A stretch of DNA of 64,000 nt from Saturnia japonica. Its lineage: Eukaryota; Arthropoda; Insecta; Lepidoptera; Saturniidae. Shown here piece by piece: positions 46,766-58,924 of the stretch. The stretch covers positions 3,162,001 through 3,226,000 of the forward strand of contig CM065320.1 in the NCBI GenBank assembly GCA_033032175.1, in the 5' to 3' direction. The position numbers were made by a program, and so were the translations under genes. The notes under the pieces are model-generated. The model made no database searches. It was not told the DNA's origin and saw nothing but the letters and a program-made list of their open reading frames with translations. The stretch's first letter is position 1. The number at the start of each line of letters is the position of its first letter.

Positions 46766-46989
46766 GTTGGATATAAACTAACTGATTCTGAAACGTCACA
46801 AATTAAAAGAGTTACATTGGGACGGGTTTAACACAACGTACATTTTGAATACGAAGCAGTCTTTCCAGATCGCTACTTAATTGCAATCGCTGCAACAGCC
46901 CAAGCCGAGGTCCGGCCACTTTGCCACCCTCGCGCGCTTGTTGTCCACGCTTTTGCCTTTTGCTTTTTTTGAGTGCCTTAAGCGCTCGC

Positions 46990-47240
46990 CCCCAAGCCCG
47001 GTAAAGCTGTAAAAGCCGTCAGCGGCTCTGTTTTTTTATAGTACCTCTCAGGCTAACATTAGGTACGATCGAAAAAAACGAAGCAGTCGGACAAAAATCT
47101 CATATTTCCCCACCCCTGTTTTCCCCTATTTGTTTTATTGGTGTCGTTACAATTAAGTGTCCCAAGTCCGGTGAAGCTGTAAAAGCCGCAGCGACTTTAG
47201 GGCCCCTAAGGCTAACAGTGTAGTCACTTCTAAAAAAAAA
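46990..47240 (+). repeat. Pair of short direct repeats (CCCAAG.CCGGT.AAGCTG)
   Basis: CCCAAGCCCGGTAAAGCTGT at 46990 and CCCAAGTCCGGTGAAGCTGT at 47161. Each is followed by AAAAGCCG, CTAAGGCTAACA-like text and an A tract, so the 80-90-bp unit occurs twice, 171 bp apart. Confidence 0.65.
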
Positions 47241-47439
47241 ATACAATTAAGTTAAGACTGAATGATTTTCTTTCATTCTTATAATCCTTTAATTGTAAGC
47301 TATTCGTTCGTTCTCTCTACTTAGTGCAATCTCACTGGTGGAATACCTCAACCCTAAATAGGATTGCAGCCAAATAAACTAGTGTTGTGTTCCTGCAGTG
47401 AGTAGAGTGATCACTTTGGGGGTTAGTGGGGTTCAAAGT

Positions 47440-47551
47440 TGCCAACTCTCTAGTAATACCTATGGTGTTACAAGCGTCTATGGGCTACGGTAGCCGCTTA
47501 CCATCAGGCGGGCTATAAGATTGTTTGGCACTTTTGTTGTAAAAAAAAAAA
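47440..47551 (+). repeat. 3'-terminal retroelement fragment with A tail
   Basis: GTTGCCAACTCTCTAGTAAT, GGTGTTACAAGCGTCTATGG, GGTAGCCGCTTACCATCAGG, then an A run. Same family as 9953-10070. Confidence 0.6.
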
Positions 47552-48248
47552 GATTGTCCAAATTCCACATGGACAAGCAATAAAAGTTTGGTGCAATCAT
47601 TGCACGTCCGTAATGACAAAGAACAACGGAAGCGGCGTCAGCGCACGTCCGGTATTACCTGTGCCAGAGCACTCCCTACGCAACCTGAATTATTTTTAAT
47701 TAATCACGTGGCCATATTCAGCTTGTATAATAAAATAAAAAGTAATTGGACACGATGGAAAATCCTATATGCATAACCACTACCTGTTTCCGCTTTAAAA
47801 TTTCGATGGACTTGGTATGCATGGATTGTGGCAGTTTGAAATATTAGTATATTGATTAGATACTTTATGTTTAAAAAAAATTATGTAGAAGTTTATGTTC
47901 CATTGCAATCAGAAATCATTTTTCGCATATATATGTTAATACTGTGTAGTTTTTCATTTTAACTTACGAATAAGACTAACCCAGATAGCTGTAAAGGCCG
48001 AACAAAGTATATAATTTGTATTTGTTAAAATAAAAAGTCCAACTCTACATCAGAGTATTCAGATGAAATTGTTGACATGATAAGATCTCGAGATAATACT
48101 GATAATACACTAGTTGACGAAGTAGCGAAATCAAGCTCCCATTGAAGAAAATCGCATCTCGTGATTTAATGGATTTTCCAGAAATAACCGAAATAGACTT
48201 GAAACTTTTATTTACTGATTCTTGTCAATATAAACAAGCAATATCATA
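47552..48248. other. AT-rich DNA, nothing recognised
   Basis: The 62-codon frame at 47588-47776 has no domain and is not called. Confidence 0.3.
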
Positions 48249-48400
48249 ATCCATACTTACATCCATGCGAAAGTAACTCTGTCTGTCTGTCTGTTACGTT
48301 TTCACGCCTAGACCGCTGAACCAATTTTGATGAATTTTGGTATAGAGATAAATTGGACCTTGGGACAGGACATAGGGTACTTTTTGTAGCGAAAATAAAA
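48249..48400 (+). repeat. RTE-type tail (CTGTCTGTCTGTCTGTTAC)
   Basis: ATGCGAAAGTAACTCTGTCT, then CTGAACCAATTTTGATGAAT, then GGACATAGGGTACTTTTTGT: the typical retroelement end in moth DNA. Confidence 0.6.
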
Positions 48401-49027
48401 CATTATGGGTAGAAAATCGGTGATGAAAATTTCTATGAACAAAATATGGGAACACCAAATGCGCATGCGCGATAATGGTGAAATGATATCGGCTGCCATA
48501 CCGACCAGTTTGTTAATTGTCAATCTGGTTTGTTGATATATTGGCATTGTTATACTTACTAAGAAATGTATTGTATTTCTAATAATTACCTATTAAATGA
48601 TGATAGTCCAGTATTCTTTTTAAGATTGGGTGAAGTGTTTTTAAACTGTTTAACTACGCAGTACTGCATAATTACTGTTTCATTTTATGACGCTGTCAAA
48701 CCATTCATATTTTTGCTTTTGGTAAGAAAGGAATAAAAGGGGTTTCACGTTTTTCAAAAAACCTTTTCGCAGGCCGGTACAATAAGGTAAGATTTTAATT
48801 ATTTTAGAAGTTTTATTGGGACGGTTAATGTGTTGGATTCATATTGAAATATAATGACAATATCATACATATCTTTGATTTTCTTTTGTTTTGCCGTGTT
48901 CCGAAATCAGCCGGTGCATATGCAGTAATATAGCGGGGTGGTAGGGATTGCGACCACAATACTCATAGTGATAAACCCATATATGATTTTCTTTTGTTTT
49001 TTTTTGGTATTATATAAATATAGCTAT

Positions 49028-49574
49028 CTATATTAATAAATCTGTAGTCCTGTCTGTACTTTTAATATTTTTCCAAAATTTCCCGGTAAGCATATTATAG
49101 GAACGATACTGATCACGAAATTGCCATTAATTTTTTTTATCCGTCTGTCTGTCTGTTTGTATGTCCAGATTTAACTCAAAATAGGCTTAATTGATTCTGT
49201 ACACGGGATACTTATATCATCGGTCAGTTGATAGGTTATAAGAAATTTCAATATTACTTCTAGAATTATAAAAAAGTAATTCAAAATGTTTAATTTTCAT
49301 CAACATTCAACCGATTCTGATCAAAATTTGTAGACGGAAAACACATCATACTATAATTGAGAGGCTATAAGAATTGTTAATAATGCATTAAAAATTGTAC
49401 ATTAGAATAATAGTTTTCAACCGATTTTAATGAAGATTGTACACGGGAAATACATGCCACTCCTCAATTGATACGGCATATGAATTGTCAACAATATGAG
49501 TCAAAATAAAGGGATTGAAATAATTATTGCGTAGTAACAAAGACGTGCGGAGCCGCAGGTACACCGCTAGTATA
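49028..49574 (-). repeat. Short element with three internal about 80-bp repeats
   Basis: The right edge GTGCGGAGCCGCAGGTACACCGCTAGTA is the reverse of a CTAGCGG head (minus orientation). Near the left edge is CCGTCTGTCTGTCTG. Inside, a unit with CAACCGATT..., GTACACGGGAAATAC and CAATTGATA.GGCTATAAGAA occurs three times, at about 49185, 49308 and 49419. Confidence 0.65.
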
Positions 49575-50865
49575 AAGAATAAAAATTGTGTCCGATCTAA
49601 ACATTAAAGGAATAAATAATGTTTATGTTGATATTTTAAAATGCGAAAGCATACATTTTCAAAATATGTAGTTTATAATTATTTTGAAAATTTGTGTTTT
49701 TTTTTATGTTATCTAATCTAAAATTATACAATAAACTTAGTTTCTGTTGTTTCAAGGAAATTGAAATAAATCAGTATTTACATTAAAAAGCGTTTTTTTT
49801 TAATATGGCGTACCTATTCGATAAATTTATGGATTTAAGAGGTATTTATTCTACATCGAAAAAGATATTTTTTTTAAATTGTTTTATATCTGTACGAAAA
49901 CGTTATCATTGAGAAAAAAAAATATTTCGAGAAAAATCGAGTGAAAATGAGTTTATATTCTTCCTGATTTTAACCTTTATATCGTCCTATGATATGATCA
50001 AATTTCATTGAAATCGGTCAAGCCGAAAATTTTTTTTTGGAGTTTCTGTTTTTCATTTGTTTAAAAACCAAAGTACATAAAGATCTGAAACTTGCCGGAT
50101 GAACGTTTCTTATTAATACCAACATATGCTCAAATGATGATCCAGATTCTTTCTGGGGCCGATTTACTCTGCTTATCGCCCTATGGCTTTTAAACATCGT
50201 GTTTAATGGAGCCAATCGGTGTTGTTGTTATATAGCTATAATGTAAAAAAGTCATTTTTGTTTACCTAGTCACTAAAATATTATATAATCCCCAATCATA
50301 TGAACAGTAATGAAATTTTGGGTTAAATAATTTTCAATCTATTTTCCTTCAGATCATTGTTATTGTTTTTAAAATGCTAAATGTTATTGGAAAATTACTG
50401 ATAACTTTTCTTGTTCATGCTTTTAAAAAACATTTAGTTTTATTAAAAGATTTAGGCGTGGCCGCGTGGCTGAATTCCATGATTTTACATTTTTTTAACC
50501 TAACACCACAATGACTTATGTTGTTTGTTTTTCAGTGTCTCTTAGTATTGTAAAAAACAGTACTAACTTTTTAAGCGAAAACGTGTGACATGCGGGTGCC
50601 CACACGCATTGGCGGAAGTGATGTTCAATTATCATTAGATGTAAACTATACTATATAACCTACATTATACTGAATAAACTTGTGCTGTGAATACAAATCA
50701 ATGAACTTTTTACACTGATAATATTGCACTTTAAATTACTGCTGAGGCTTCTGCCATTGTACAGCATTGATATTCAGATGGACGAAAAAATTATTATTAT
50801 TATTGTAGTGGAAACACCAAAATAAATCAAATTATCTTAGAAATTATTATAAATAAAAAAAAAAA
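49575..50865. other. AT-rich DNA, nothing recognised
   Basis: GTCAAGCCGAAAATTT near 50017 hints at another element tail. No gene could be supported. Confidence 0.3.
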
Positions 50866-51720
50866 AAAGCCTGTATTTCCTTATCCTTAATTCCCATTTC
50901 AAATATTGGTATTTAATTTGTTAGTATTTAGTTAATTATGTTTTGCTTAATCTCTAAATGTTAGGAAGAGTTTTAACTATTGGATATGGATCCCTCTTCG
51001 GGTGAAGGCCTCCTCCAGTCCTTTCCACTCATCTCTGTCTTTGCCGATAGTTTGCCAGTCCTTTCCTATTAATTCGGTTATATCGTCAGCCCATCGTCTT
51101 TTCGGTCTCCCTACCCTTCTTTTGCCGATTGGCCCTTTCCACTTTGTAGTATTGATTGTCCACCTACTGTCTGTATATCTCGATACGTGACCTGCCCACT
51201 GCCATTTCAGTTTTAGAGCTTGTGTGATGGCATCAGTTATCTTTGTTTTCTCTCTTATCTCTATGCTCCTGACTTTTTGAATTTTTCTTATGTTTAGGAT
51301 ACTTCTCTCCATAGCTCTTTGTGTTGTTATGATCTTTTGTTTTGCTTTTGTCGTATATATCCAGGTGTGGCAGCCATACAATAGACAAGGTAGTATACAG
51401 GTATCTAATATTGTTTTCTTAAGGTTTATCGAGTAGTCTCCTTTTAGAATTTATTTGAGTGACCAAAATTTCTTCCAGGCTATGTTTGATCTTCTTTCAA
51501 TTTCATCTTTATTGTGCGTTTTCAGAAATGATATTTGTTTGCCTAGGTAGATGTAGCTGTGGACATATTCTATAGATTTTTCTTTTATATTGATGGGCCG
51601 TTCTATGCTGTTTGTCATGATTTTGGTTTTTGTAGCATTCATCTCTAATCCTACTTTTGAGCTTGCTTGAGCAAGAGAGCAGAGCATACATTGTAATTCT
51701 TTTGCTGTTTCAGACAGTAG
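50866..51720 (-). pseudogene. RTE-like LINE reverse transcriptase C-terminal fragment
   Basis: Minus strand: LEMNATKTKIMTNS, then SYIYLGKQISF, WKKFWSLK-stop-ILKGDYSINLKKT, LPCLLYGCHTW, MERSILNIRKIQK, KWQWAGHVSRYTDSRW, GRPKRRWADDI and WKGLEEAFTRRGI. These are the post-catalytic and C-terminal blocks of a LINE RT polyprotein. The frame is open except for one TAA at about 51452, where relatives have a codon such as GAA. Palm and endonuclease are absent. A 3' untranslated part and a T-rich edge follow at 50866-50976. Confidence 0.78.
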
Positions 51721-51994
51721 AAATTGTTAGCATTATAAATTTTTTGGAAAATTATAAAAAAGCATTTGCTTTTTATGGCCTATAAGCGGTAAACTAAAAA
51801 CAAGATTACTTCAATCTGGCTATTTTGTTGACCTGGTTAACGCAGGTTTTGTATGACTTGTTTTCCCATTGATAAAACTGTTGATAATGTATACTAAATA
51901 ATTGTTATATTTAGGTATTATTTTTCATAATATTGGATTGATATGTTGGATTCAAACTGGTATGCATTTTCTAATAATCTTTTTAAATAATTGT
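51721..51994. other. AT-rich DNA, nothing recognised
   Basis: Spacer of about 270 bp between the LINE and the dispersed repeat. Confidence 0.3.
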
Positions 51995-52343
51995 ATTAAT
52001 ACGCGAAACAAAAACTTTGTACCCTTTTTAAGCGTATTGCGTGCACGGAGGACTGTGATTTGGCATGGTTAAAGTTTATATGGAGAAGGAGTGCAGAAAG
52101 CTAAAATTTATCTATAATATCTTTTACTAATATATTAAATACAATAAATTAATAATGTGAATCCTAAACCAACCAGCGCCATTACACTTATACCCCCCAA
52201 AAAATTGACATTATCACTCAATGAAAAGTGACAGCAAGTGATATAATATTAATTGTTTAGGTTCATACTGCAAATGTCAAACAGAAAATAGTCTATGATT
52301 AAAAAGTCGCTGGCCGAATTTCGGTTTTTAGGCGACCTCTAGT
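51995..52343. repeat. About 350-bp dispersed repeat, copy B
   Basis: Matches 38380-38733 from ATTAATACGCGAAAC to the CGACCTCTAGT end. Confidence 0.75.
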
Positions 52344-52944
52344 ATAAATAAAGTTACGATTACTTAATTTAATTATGAATCTCATGTTATGTACATAGAT
52401 AGCTAATCAATGTAAATAGGAACGTTTAATTTACTAACAAATTAAGTAAAAACTCAGTAAGTAGAACATGGTGGTCTAAAAAAGATTTCTTGGGCATTCA
52501 GAGTATAAGCGAGTCGTACGAACCTCTCACTAAAGTACATTGAGCTCGTAGCTTTGCGGTTATATCCGACAATTTAATCAATTTGATTCTTACCATAACT
52601 TGGCAACAGTTTGTGGGGCTGAATTTACAGTTAGACGTCTTAAGGAGAGGACGACTCTTAAAAAGTTAATCGATAACAACTGGAGCGAATCAGGCGAGCG
52701 CGCTAATTGTTGACGCTAATTAAAAACTATATTGTGCAATATTCTATTCTCGATACAGTCACGATTCTTAGTTAAGTCACTTACATATAAATTGCATGCA
52801 GCATGCCATCTCTTTTTCGGATTTATGTATATTTATTAATTTAGTTTTGAATATAATTTCAAATTAATTCTGTGTTCAGAGTTATTATTTTTGAAGTAAG
52901 TATTAAAAATATATTTTTTCCTTTATAGGTTTATCGTTATGTAC
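52344..52944. other. Upstream DNA, nothing recognised
   Basis: The part at 52500-52720 is less AT-rich than its surroundings but has no coding frame. Confidence 0.3.
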
Positions 52945-53226
52945 ACAATATTACCTGATGTTAAGTAACGATGGGGTCCAATATGGTGACACGCTTAAGC
53001 ATAGTGGAGGAACTAGTTCTCAAGTGCATCTACTGTAATACATCTAGGTGTTTGGCGACAGATTTTCAACTTGAGGTTGGTACTCCCTGTGTTAGAAAAT
53101 GGTCTACCATTATGCTATGGTCTCATGACGATTTTTGCACACACCGAAAAGTCCCGGTCACTGTAGGGATTCGAACTCACGTCGATCGATGCAGTGTCCG
53201 TACAAGCAAATACTGAGCCATCATTG
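52945..53226 (-). repeat. tRNA-derived SINE, AATGATGGCTCAG family
   Basis: Body from CACAATATTACCTGATGTTA and GTAACGATGGGGTCCAA to the head, which in reverse complement reads AATGATGGCTCAGTATTTGC. GTAGGGATTCGAACTCACGT is the reverse of the B-box region. The 81-codon plus frame is incidental. Confidence 0.75.
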
Positions 53227-53883
53227 TATATTATCCATTAAATAGATAAATTTAAATAATTTTACAAAATTCCTTACCTTTTTATAGAATCCTGTATAAT
53301 ATTTATTATTTTTATAACTTTTCTATTAACTTCCGATTATCTCGTGTTTAAAAATTATAACTTGAAGTAAAAAATTATTCCTTTATATCCAATAAGTTAC
53401 AGCCTTCCTGATTACTCATAGTCTTAGTCCACGATAGTACTAGTCTACGCCTTGATAGTGACAGCGAAGATATTAAACGCAATAAACTAACTCACAAGTT
53501 TGTCAAACAAATTGGTTGTGTATCTCTTCCGTAGCCCCATTAATTCAATTTCTTGGCAATATCAACTGCTTGTCTATTTATTATAATCACAATTTTCTTT
53601 TTGTTTATATAAATATAAATTAATAAAAATAACCCATAAACTATTTAAAAAATAATAATTAAAAAAATTAAAAACTAATAATAATTTTATTTACTTCATA
53701 GTTTTACAAAAGAATTCATTATTAATATTCACAATTATAGTAAATTCAAATTTAATGAAAAGAAGATAGCTCATGCACTTTCAATTAAAAAAATCATGTT
53801 TAATTTATCGGTATCTGACAGTTTTTAACCAAGTAGTAATTATAATTCATAGAGCTCTAAACTGAAGTAAAAAGTTATAATGT
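53227..53883. other. AT-rich DNA, nothing recognised
   Basis: No gene or repeat could be supported in this stretch. Confidence 0.35.
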
Positions 53884-53903
53884 AAAAAAAAAAAAAAAAA
53901 AAA
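53884..53903. repeat. Run of 20 A
   Basis: The longest A homopolymer in the window. It has no recognised retroelement on its left side. Confidence 0.9.
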
Positions 53904-53999
53904 TAGATTTTCGTCATTAAAATAACAACATTGTTACATACTGTAACAATTTGCTAAAATTAAATTCAATTGTAACTACGCTTTTCTAACAAATTTGTA

Positions 54000-54310
54000 A
54001 TAGACTCATCGGCGGCCATCGGCTGCCATACATTCTCTCGTGCCTATATTATATAAACCTACCATTGTAAGTTGCCAGCACGATAGTATAAGCATTGTTG
54101 GTGGAAGCCGGCGTTATAAAATGTTGGATTGTGAGAAAAAGAGGTCTCAGGGGTTCGGGAGGGGACGGCCGATGACCGATGACAGCCTCATTGCGTAGAG
54201 CCATGAGTTAGTGTCTAGGGAAAGGTCCTCGGTCCCAAAGTAGATTGGAGCATTAGGCGTTCATTTCCGTAGGCGGACTTGATACGGTTCACGTTGTTTT
54301 GACATCGCAA
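54000..54310. other. GC-richer unassigned block with a TATATAA-like box
   Basis: It contains ATCGGCGGCCATCGGCTGCC at 54008, TATATTATATAAACC at about 54045 (plus), and a G-rich stretch near 54150-54175. It might be a promoter region or an old repeat. No coding frame was recognised. Confidence 0.25.
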
Positions 54311-55139
54311 AAATGGTTGTATAATATTAATCTAAATAATCATATTTAAGAGCGTGTTGATCGACTTCGTTATATAAGGCAATTGTTAAGAACAGCCTTT
54401 TATTTTTATTACCTAATAAATAAATAAAAACGTGATGCAAATCAGTACAAATTTTAACATAATTCGTAAATAGTATGTAACTATAATAATTAGCATAAAA
54501 AAAGATAAGGCATAAGTCTCAATATTGAAATAATAATTTTATGATTATACAATTGGTATTTAACTTAAAAATTTGAAAGTCTTTTTTAGTGTTTTGGCCA
54601 AAGCCAATCGTCTCAAATTTAAGCATTTCCATTCGAAAGAGGGAGAAAGATAGAGGGTAATGCCCTCCAAAGTTGTTTGTGGCAAAAAATGGGGACATCG
54701 AGAACAGCTCACTTATTTTGGTTAGGTTATGAATCAGCGTAAGAAAACAACACAAATTGGTTAAAATTTTGCTATTTTATTTAAAGTTGATCACTCAACT
54801 GGTTGAATTGTATCTTTTAACCGTTTCAACATTATATAACAAATTAATTTATCACAAGTAAAATTAAATTAACGGTCTTCATACATAACATAGTTCCATT
54901 TCGTAACATGATTTCAACAATAACGTCATTGGAATTTTAAAACATAACCTATTTTACGTTCTAAGTTCGATATATTTCCTAAATACACAGGAAACAAAAT
55001 TTGTAACCAATGACCGCTGCGATTATAAATGAATATTTTATATTAAAAAAAAATACTTTAGCTGTGGGCTTATCAATCTTTACAGTGCCACCGGAAGAGA
55101 AATTTAGTAAAAAATATAATTAGGATAACAAATTATTAT
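54311..55139. other. AT-rich DNA, nothing recognised
   Basis: The 78-codon minus frame at 54519-54755 has no domain and is not called. Confidence 0.35.
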
Positions 55140-55290
55140 ATAACATACCATCACGTCTATATCCCCGAAAGGTTAGGCTGAGGTGTACTAACTAATGTAT
55201 ACCCAATATAACTTTGCTCGACCTGGGAATCGAACCCAGGACCTAGAGCATAGCAGTCGCGCTTAGGACCACTAGGCTAATAAGGCAGTA
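55140..55290 (-). repeat. tRNA-derived SINE head and 3' part
   Basis: The minus strand reads TTAGCCTAGTGGTCCTAAGC (A box), then GGGTTCGATTCCCAGG (B box), then AGTACACCTCAGCCTAACCT and TTCGGGGATATAGACGTGAT. The acceptor ends do not pair, so it is not a working tRNA gene. Same family as 19402-19645, with the middle deleted. Confidence 0.75.
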
Positions 55291-55872
55291 CGTACGTAAC
55301 GTATTTAATTTGAATATTCTTATTTACAAATTAAAAATACAGAATCAAATTGTAAAACATGCTGAGGTCCGACAGGGGAACCTTGGATAACTTATATCGA
55401 CATCCTTTTTGTCAAAATTTAATATGAATTTTGTGCCTATTGAGGTGATAAATCAAATTTTGTCAATTTTTATTTTATGTTTAGATATACCTAATCAAAT
55501 GGTTGACGAGTGTGAGCCTCCTATAATGGAATTCAATGTATTGCAAAGAGAATTTGTAAGGCAATTTGACCACATGATCTAATTGTATGGAACTAGCCAT
55601 GTAATAATTCTTATGTAGAAAACTTATTTATAACAAATTAAAAACTTAGGTTAACTACAAGTTTTGTAGTGAATATATTGTATTTTATAATAGTTTTAAC
55701 TGGTAACTTCGAAAAACATAGTTTTAGAATGGCGCAACTTTATTCGTGGGATGTGTTTAATCTGTAAAGTGTACGTGTGTGTGTATTAGGCGTTTAAAAA
55801 CGAAAAATGTTGCCGTATGTACACGAAATTAAGCATTCTTGTATCGACCCATTTAATACGCTTCGTTCTCAG

Positions 55873-55995
55873 GTGAAGAATACGACAACGACCTCAAAGG
55901 TATACTGAATTCAAACACAATATCCCGATATTTATGTAAACAAGAACGTGCTGGAAACCTTGATTTTGCTCCAGGAAGTCAGGGGCGAATCTCAG
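55873..55995 (+). CDS. Candidate orphan exon, 41 codons, unknown gene
   Basis: A TTCTCAG acceptor-like site at 55866-55872 is followed by 123 bases open in one frame (starting G/EEYDNDLKGILNSNT and ending SQGRIS/G). An ATCTCAG|GTGTGT donor follows at 55996. The exon would be symmetric (phase 1 at both ends), and its codon use looks like protein-coding DNA rather than AT-rich noise. I do not recognise the sequence and see no partner exons. It would be on the strand opposite to the ovo-like exon, so it would belong to another gene or be an old transposon piece. Confidence 0.33.
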
Positions 55996-56212
55996 GTGTG
56001 TAACCGTTTTATCCTCGTAAAATAAAAAAAAAGTAAAACAAAATAATATTTGCATATCTATTTCTATAGGACTACAGAATATGACTGGATATGGAAAACA
56101 CTTTTTTCAAATTGTTATGTATAAATAAGTAATAATAATATAGGTACTTAGTGGCAAGCGATCTCTGATATAAAAAAAATATTTTTTAGGAATGTAACAC
56201 ATAATTTGAAGC

Positions 56213-56275
56213 AATGATGGCTCAGATGGTAGCACGTACGGACTCCGCGTGGATCGACGCGACGACAAAAAAATT
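56213..56275 (+). repeat. SINE head fragment (AATGATGGCTCAG)
   Basis: GCAATGATGGCTCAGATGGT then ACGTACGGACTCCGCGTGGA then TCGACGCGA. Truncated before the body. Confidence 0.65.
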
Positions 56276-57553
56276 ATGTTTAAATAAAAAAGGAGATTTG
56301 TTTGAAGTAAAACAATTTTTTTCAAATAATTTTATGTCGGTATAAGATAGTTGTATAGGTTGGTATTCTATCATAGGATACTATAGGCTAAAAAATAATG
56401 GTTTCCTCATTCACACATATAAGTAAGTGATATAGATGTATTTGAAAACAATGAACTAACGTGATAAGAATATACTTAAACCTTATTTTGTGCTATAAAA
56501 CACTTCGAAGACGATAGTAAACAAGTTTCGTTCCCTTGAGTGGTTGCCAACTAGTACAATGTCATAAAACATGTGTATCGTAATACTAAACACTTATATT
56601 TCTAATATTTGTTTATATTTATTAAGGTACATGTTTGTAATCAAGTTATCGTCCTTATATCATGAAGTTTTTTTACTGAAAATAAGCTGTAGAAAAATAT
56701 CATATTAATTCATTATTTTGTATTAATTTAGTCGTTTAGTCCTCAGTAGCTTGTAAAACTCAGTAGCTAAATTGTAGCTGTAGATATTATTCCGGTCAAA
56801 CACTATTAGATATTTATTAAAAGACATCAACGAGATCTCCAAGATACTAGCGTAAATTACATTCCTTTTTTATTTATTAGTTTTTTTAACCATCCAAATA
56901 AAAAAAAAACAATTTTGTAGAGGTTTTGAAAATTTTGAAAAAAGAATGCGAATATTTATGTATTATGATATATAAACTATTACGAATTCAATTTAACGTA
57001 ATCATTTTATACTTTTCCTGTTCCTGTTCATTATCTATTTCTTTTGAGGTATTTTATATTTCCTATCAGTTATAATTCTTGTTTACATACATTAAACATT
57101 TAATAATTTTGAATCAAGGATGTATTTAAATAAAGTAGCGGTTTAAAAAGTCTTGAATAAAATTGTATTGGTATGATATATATGCTTAGTTTGTTTAGGT
57201 TATAAAAAAAATTGTAAACAGTATAATTGTTTACGTACGCGTAAATAAAATTTGTAACGATTGAAAAACCAATGAATTGTATTATTATGTAAAATGTAGA
57301 ATCGGTTTATGAAATATTTTAACAGAACAATACTCCGAATAATGGTTGTGGAAGAATATTATTCAAAGATTTATCATAGAGAACTGAATTATGGTAAATA
57401 TTTATTTATTGTCAGTTCCTTCAACCTGAGTTCATAGGAAGTAATATTGGAATCATATTTAAAGTTGAAGTCGTGTTGTTCAAGTACTGAATAGGAGAAT
57501 ATATGTATATTTTTAATATCCGCTATTTCGAGCCTCGCCATTTTATCAATATA
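56276..57553. other. AT-rich DNA, nothing recognised
   Basis: No gene or repeat could be supported in this stretch. Confidence 0.35.
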
Positions 57554-58020
57554 ACTAGCTGTGCCGCGGCTTCGCCCATGTGGACTACAGAATACCATCA
57601 ATCGACCATACGCGCGAATCTTGCTCCCCCGCTCCCCGTTATTTTAAAGACAAAAATGCTTATTGTTTGTGTTTCCTTAGAATATAGACATATATACTCT
57701 CGCTTAATTTTTAATGTCTACAATTATGTAGTACATTCATATAGCTATTATGGTTTACTCAGCGTGAGTCATTTAAGCGCCCGAATTGATTCATCATGAC
57801 CAGTTTTTTTTTATTTGCTCGGAACCCTAATTAATTTCTAAAATAAAAGTATCCTAAGTTACTCCTTATAATATCAGCTATCTAACAGTGATAGTCCCTT
57901 TAAAATCGGTCCAACCGTTTAGCAGATTATCCGGAACAAACAGACAGGCAGACAGATGGACGGACAGACAGACAAAAATAAAAAATGTTTTTTTTGTGAT
58001 AGGTATCATATATACTTTCT
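57554..58020 (+). repeat. Short retroelement, CTAGCTGTGCCGCGGCTT head
   Basis: The head ACTAGCTGTGCCGCGGCTTC, interior GCGCGAATCTTGCTCCCCCG and AGTGATAGTCCCTTTAAAAT, and tail ACAGACAGGCAGACAGATGG follow the order of 1372-1820. Confidence 0.8.
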
Positions 58021-58080
58021 TATGCATTTAGCAAAAAGCTGGTATTTTGACATTACAGATACTTCAATTTTATTAATTTT

Positions 58081-58732
58081 ACTAGCTGTTCCCCACGGTT
58101 TCACCCGTGTTAATTTTATCCGACAAACACCACGCCGCCAACGCACCCGTGTAGTCTACCATAATTTGTTCTTCTCGCAAGTACAAATAATTAAAATTTT
58201 TCATTATCTCCTAAACTAAGTGTCCAAATAACATACTATAAAATGAAAAATTTAACTTCATAAAATAGTGTTTATGATGAAGTAACTTTTGTTCGTAAGG
58301 ATTAATATGCCATGTCTAAAAATAATTCTTATATATCACTTTTTAGTTGTCAACAAATCTTTGTCACGAAATACCTTATTGTAGCTTATGTATAAGAGAT
58401 AGGCATATGCTATCGGTATCTTTTTTTTTTAAATGTACTAAGGACCAATATTTTTGTAGAACATTGTATTTCCGTACCATTAAGGATTACGCCAGCGCAC
58501 GCGGATAAGGCAGTTCGAGAGGGCTTCGACTTCAGACTTACGTAACTACAATTAATATTTAAGGCTATCTGAGAGTTGATACCTGATCTTAAATAGCCTA
58601 TACTATTCGTCGAGAGTCTGGCTATCTCATACAAAAATATTTTTTTCGAATTCGACTGGTAGTTCCAGAGATTAGCGTGCTTAAATAAACACCCAAAGAA
58701 ACTTTTCCGCTTTATTATATTAGTATAGATAG
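58081..58732 (+). repeat. About 650-bp short element, complete copy
   Basis: From ACTAGCTGTTCCCCACGGTT through CGACAAACACCACGCCGCCA to AGATTAGCGTGCTTAAATAA and a TATTAGTATAGATAG end. The inverted partner is at 45512-46110. The 87-codon plus and 115-codon minus frames over it are not homologous to known proteins. Confidence 0.78.
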
Positions 58733-58924
58733 ATGAATTATTCTGATTTGCGTGCATTCACTATATTGAGAATCGATTATTATCGGTTGACTGTAAAGGA
58801 GGAAAAGTTTTTATTGTGGCACAGTGTGTTATCGGAAAGTACAGAATTACAGATTTTCAATGTCACTAAAATCACCAAGCAGTCATGAGATGAGCTTACA
58901 ACGTGTAAGCCTGTGTTTTATTTC

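Noticed and set aside
46434..46831. Overlapping plus-strand frames of 60-95 codons
   Set aside because: They run through a tRNA-derived SINE and its inserted module.
49185..49495. CRISPR-like array
   Set aside because: Only three long imperfect units inside a retroelement in a eukaryotic genome; unit length and divergence do not fit.
55219..55290. Possible tRNA gene
   Set aside because: A and B boxes are clear, but the acceptor-stem ends do not pair and a SINE body follows.
58410..58757. 115-codon minus-strand frame
   Set aside because: Lies in a short repeated element whose other copy (45512-46110) does not keep the frame.
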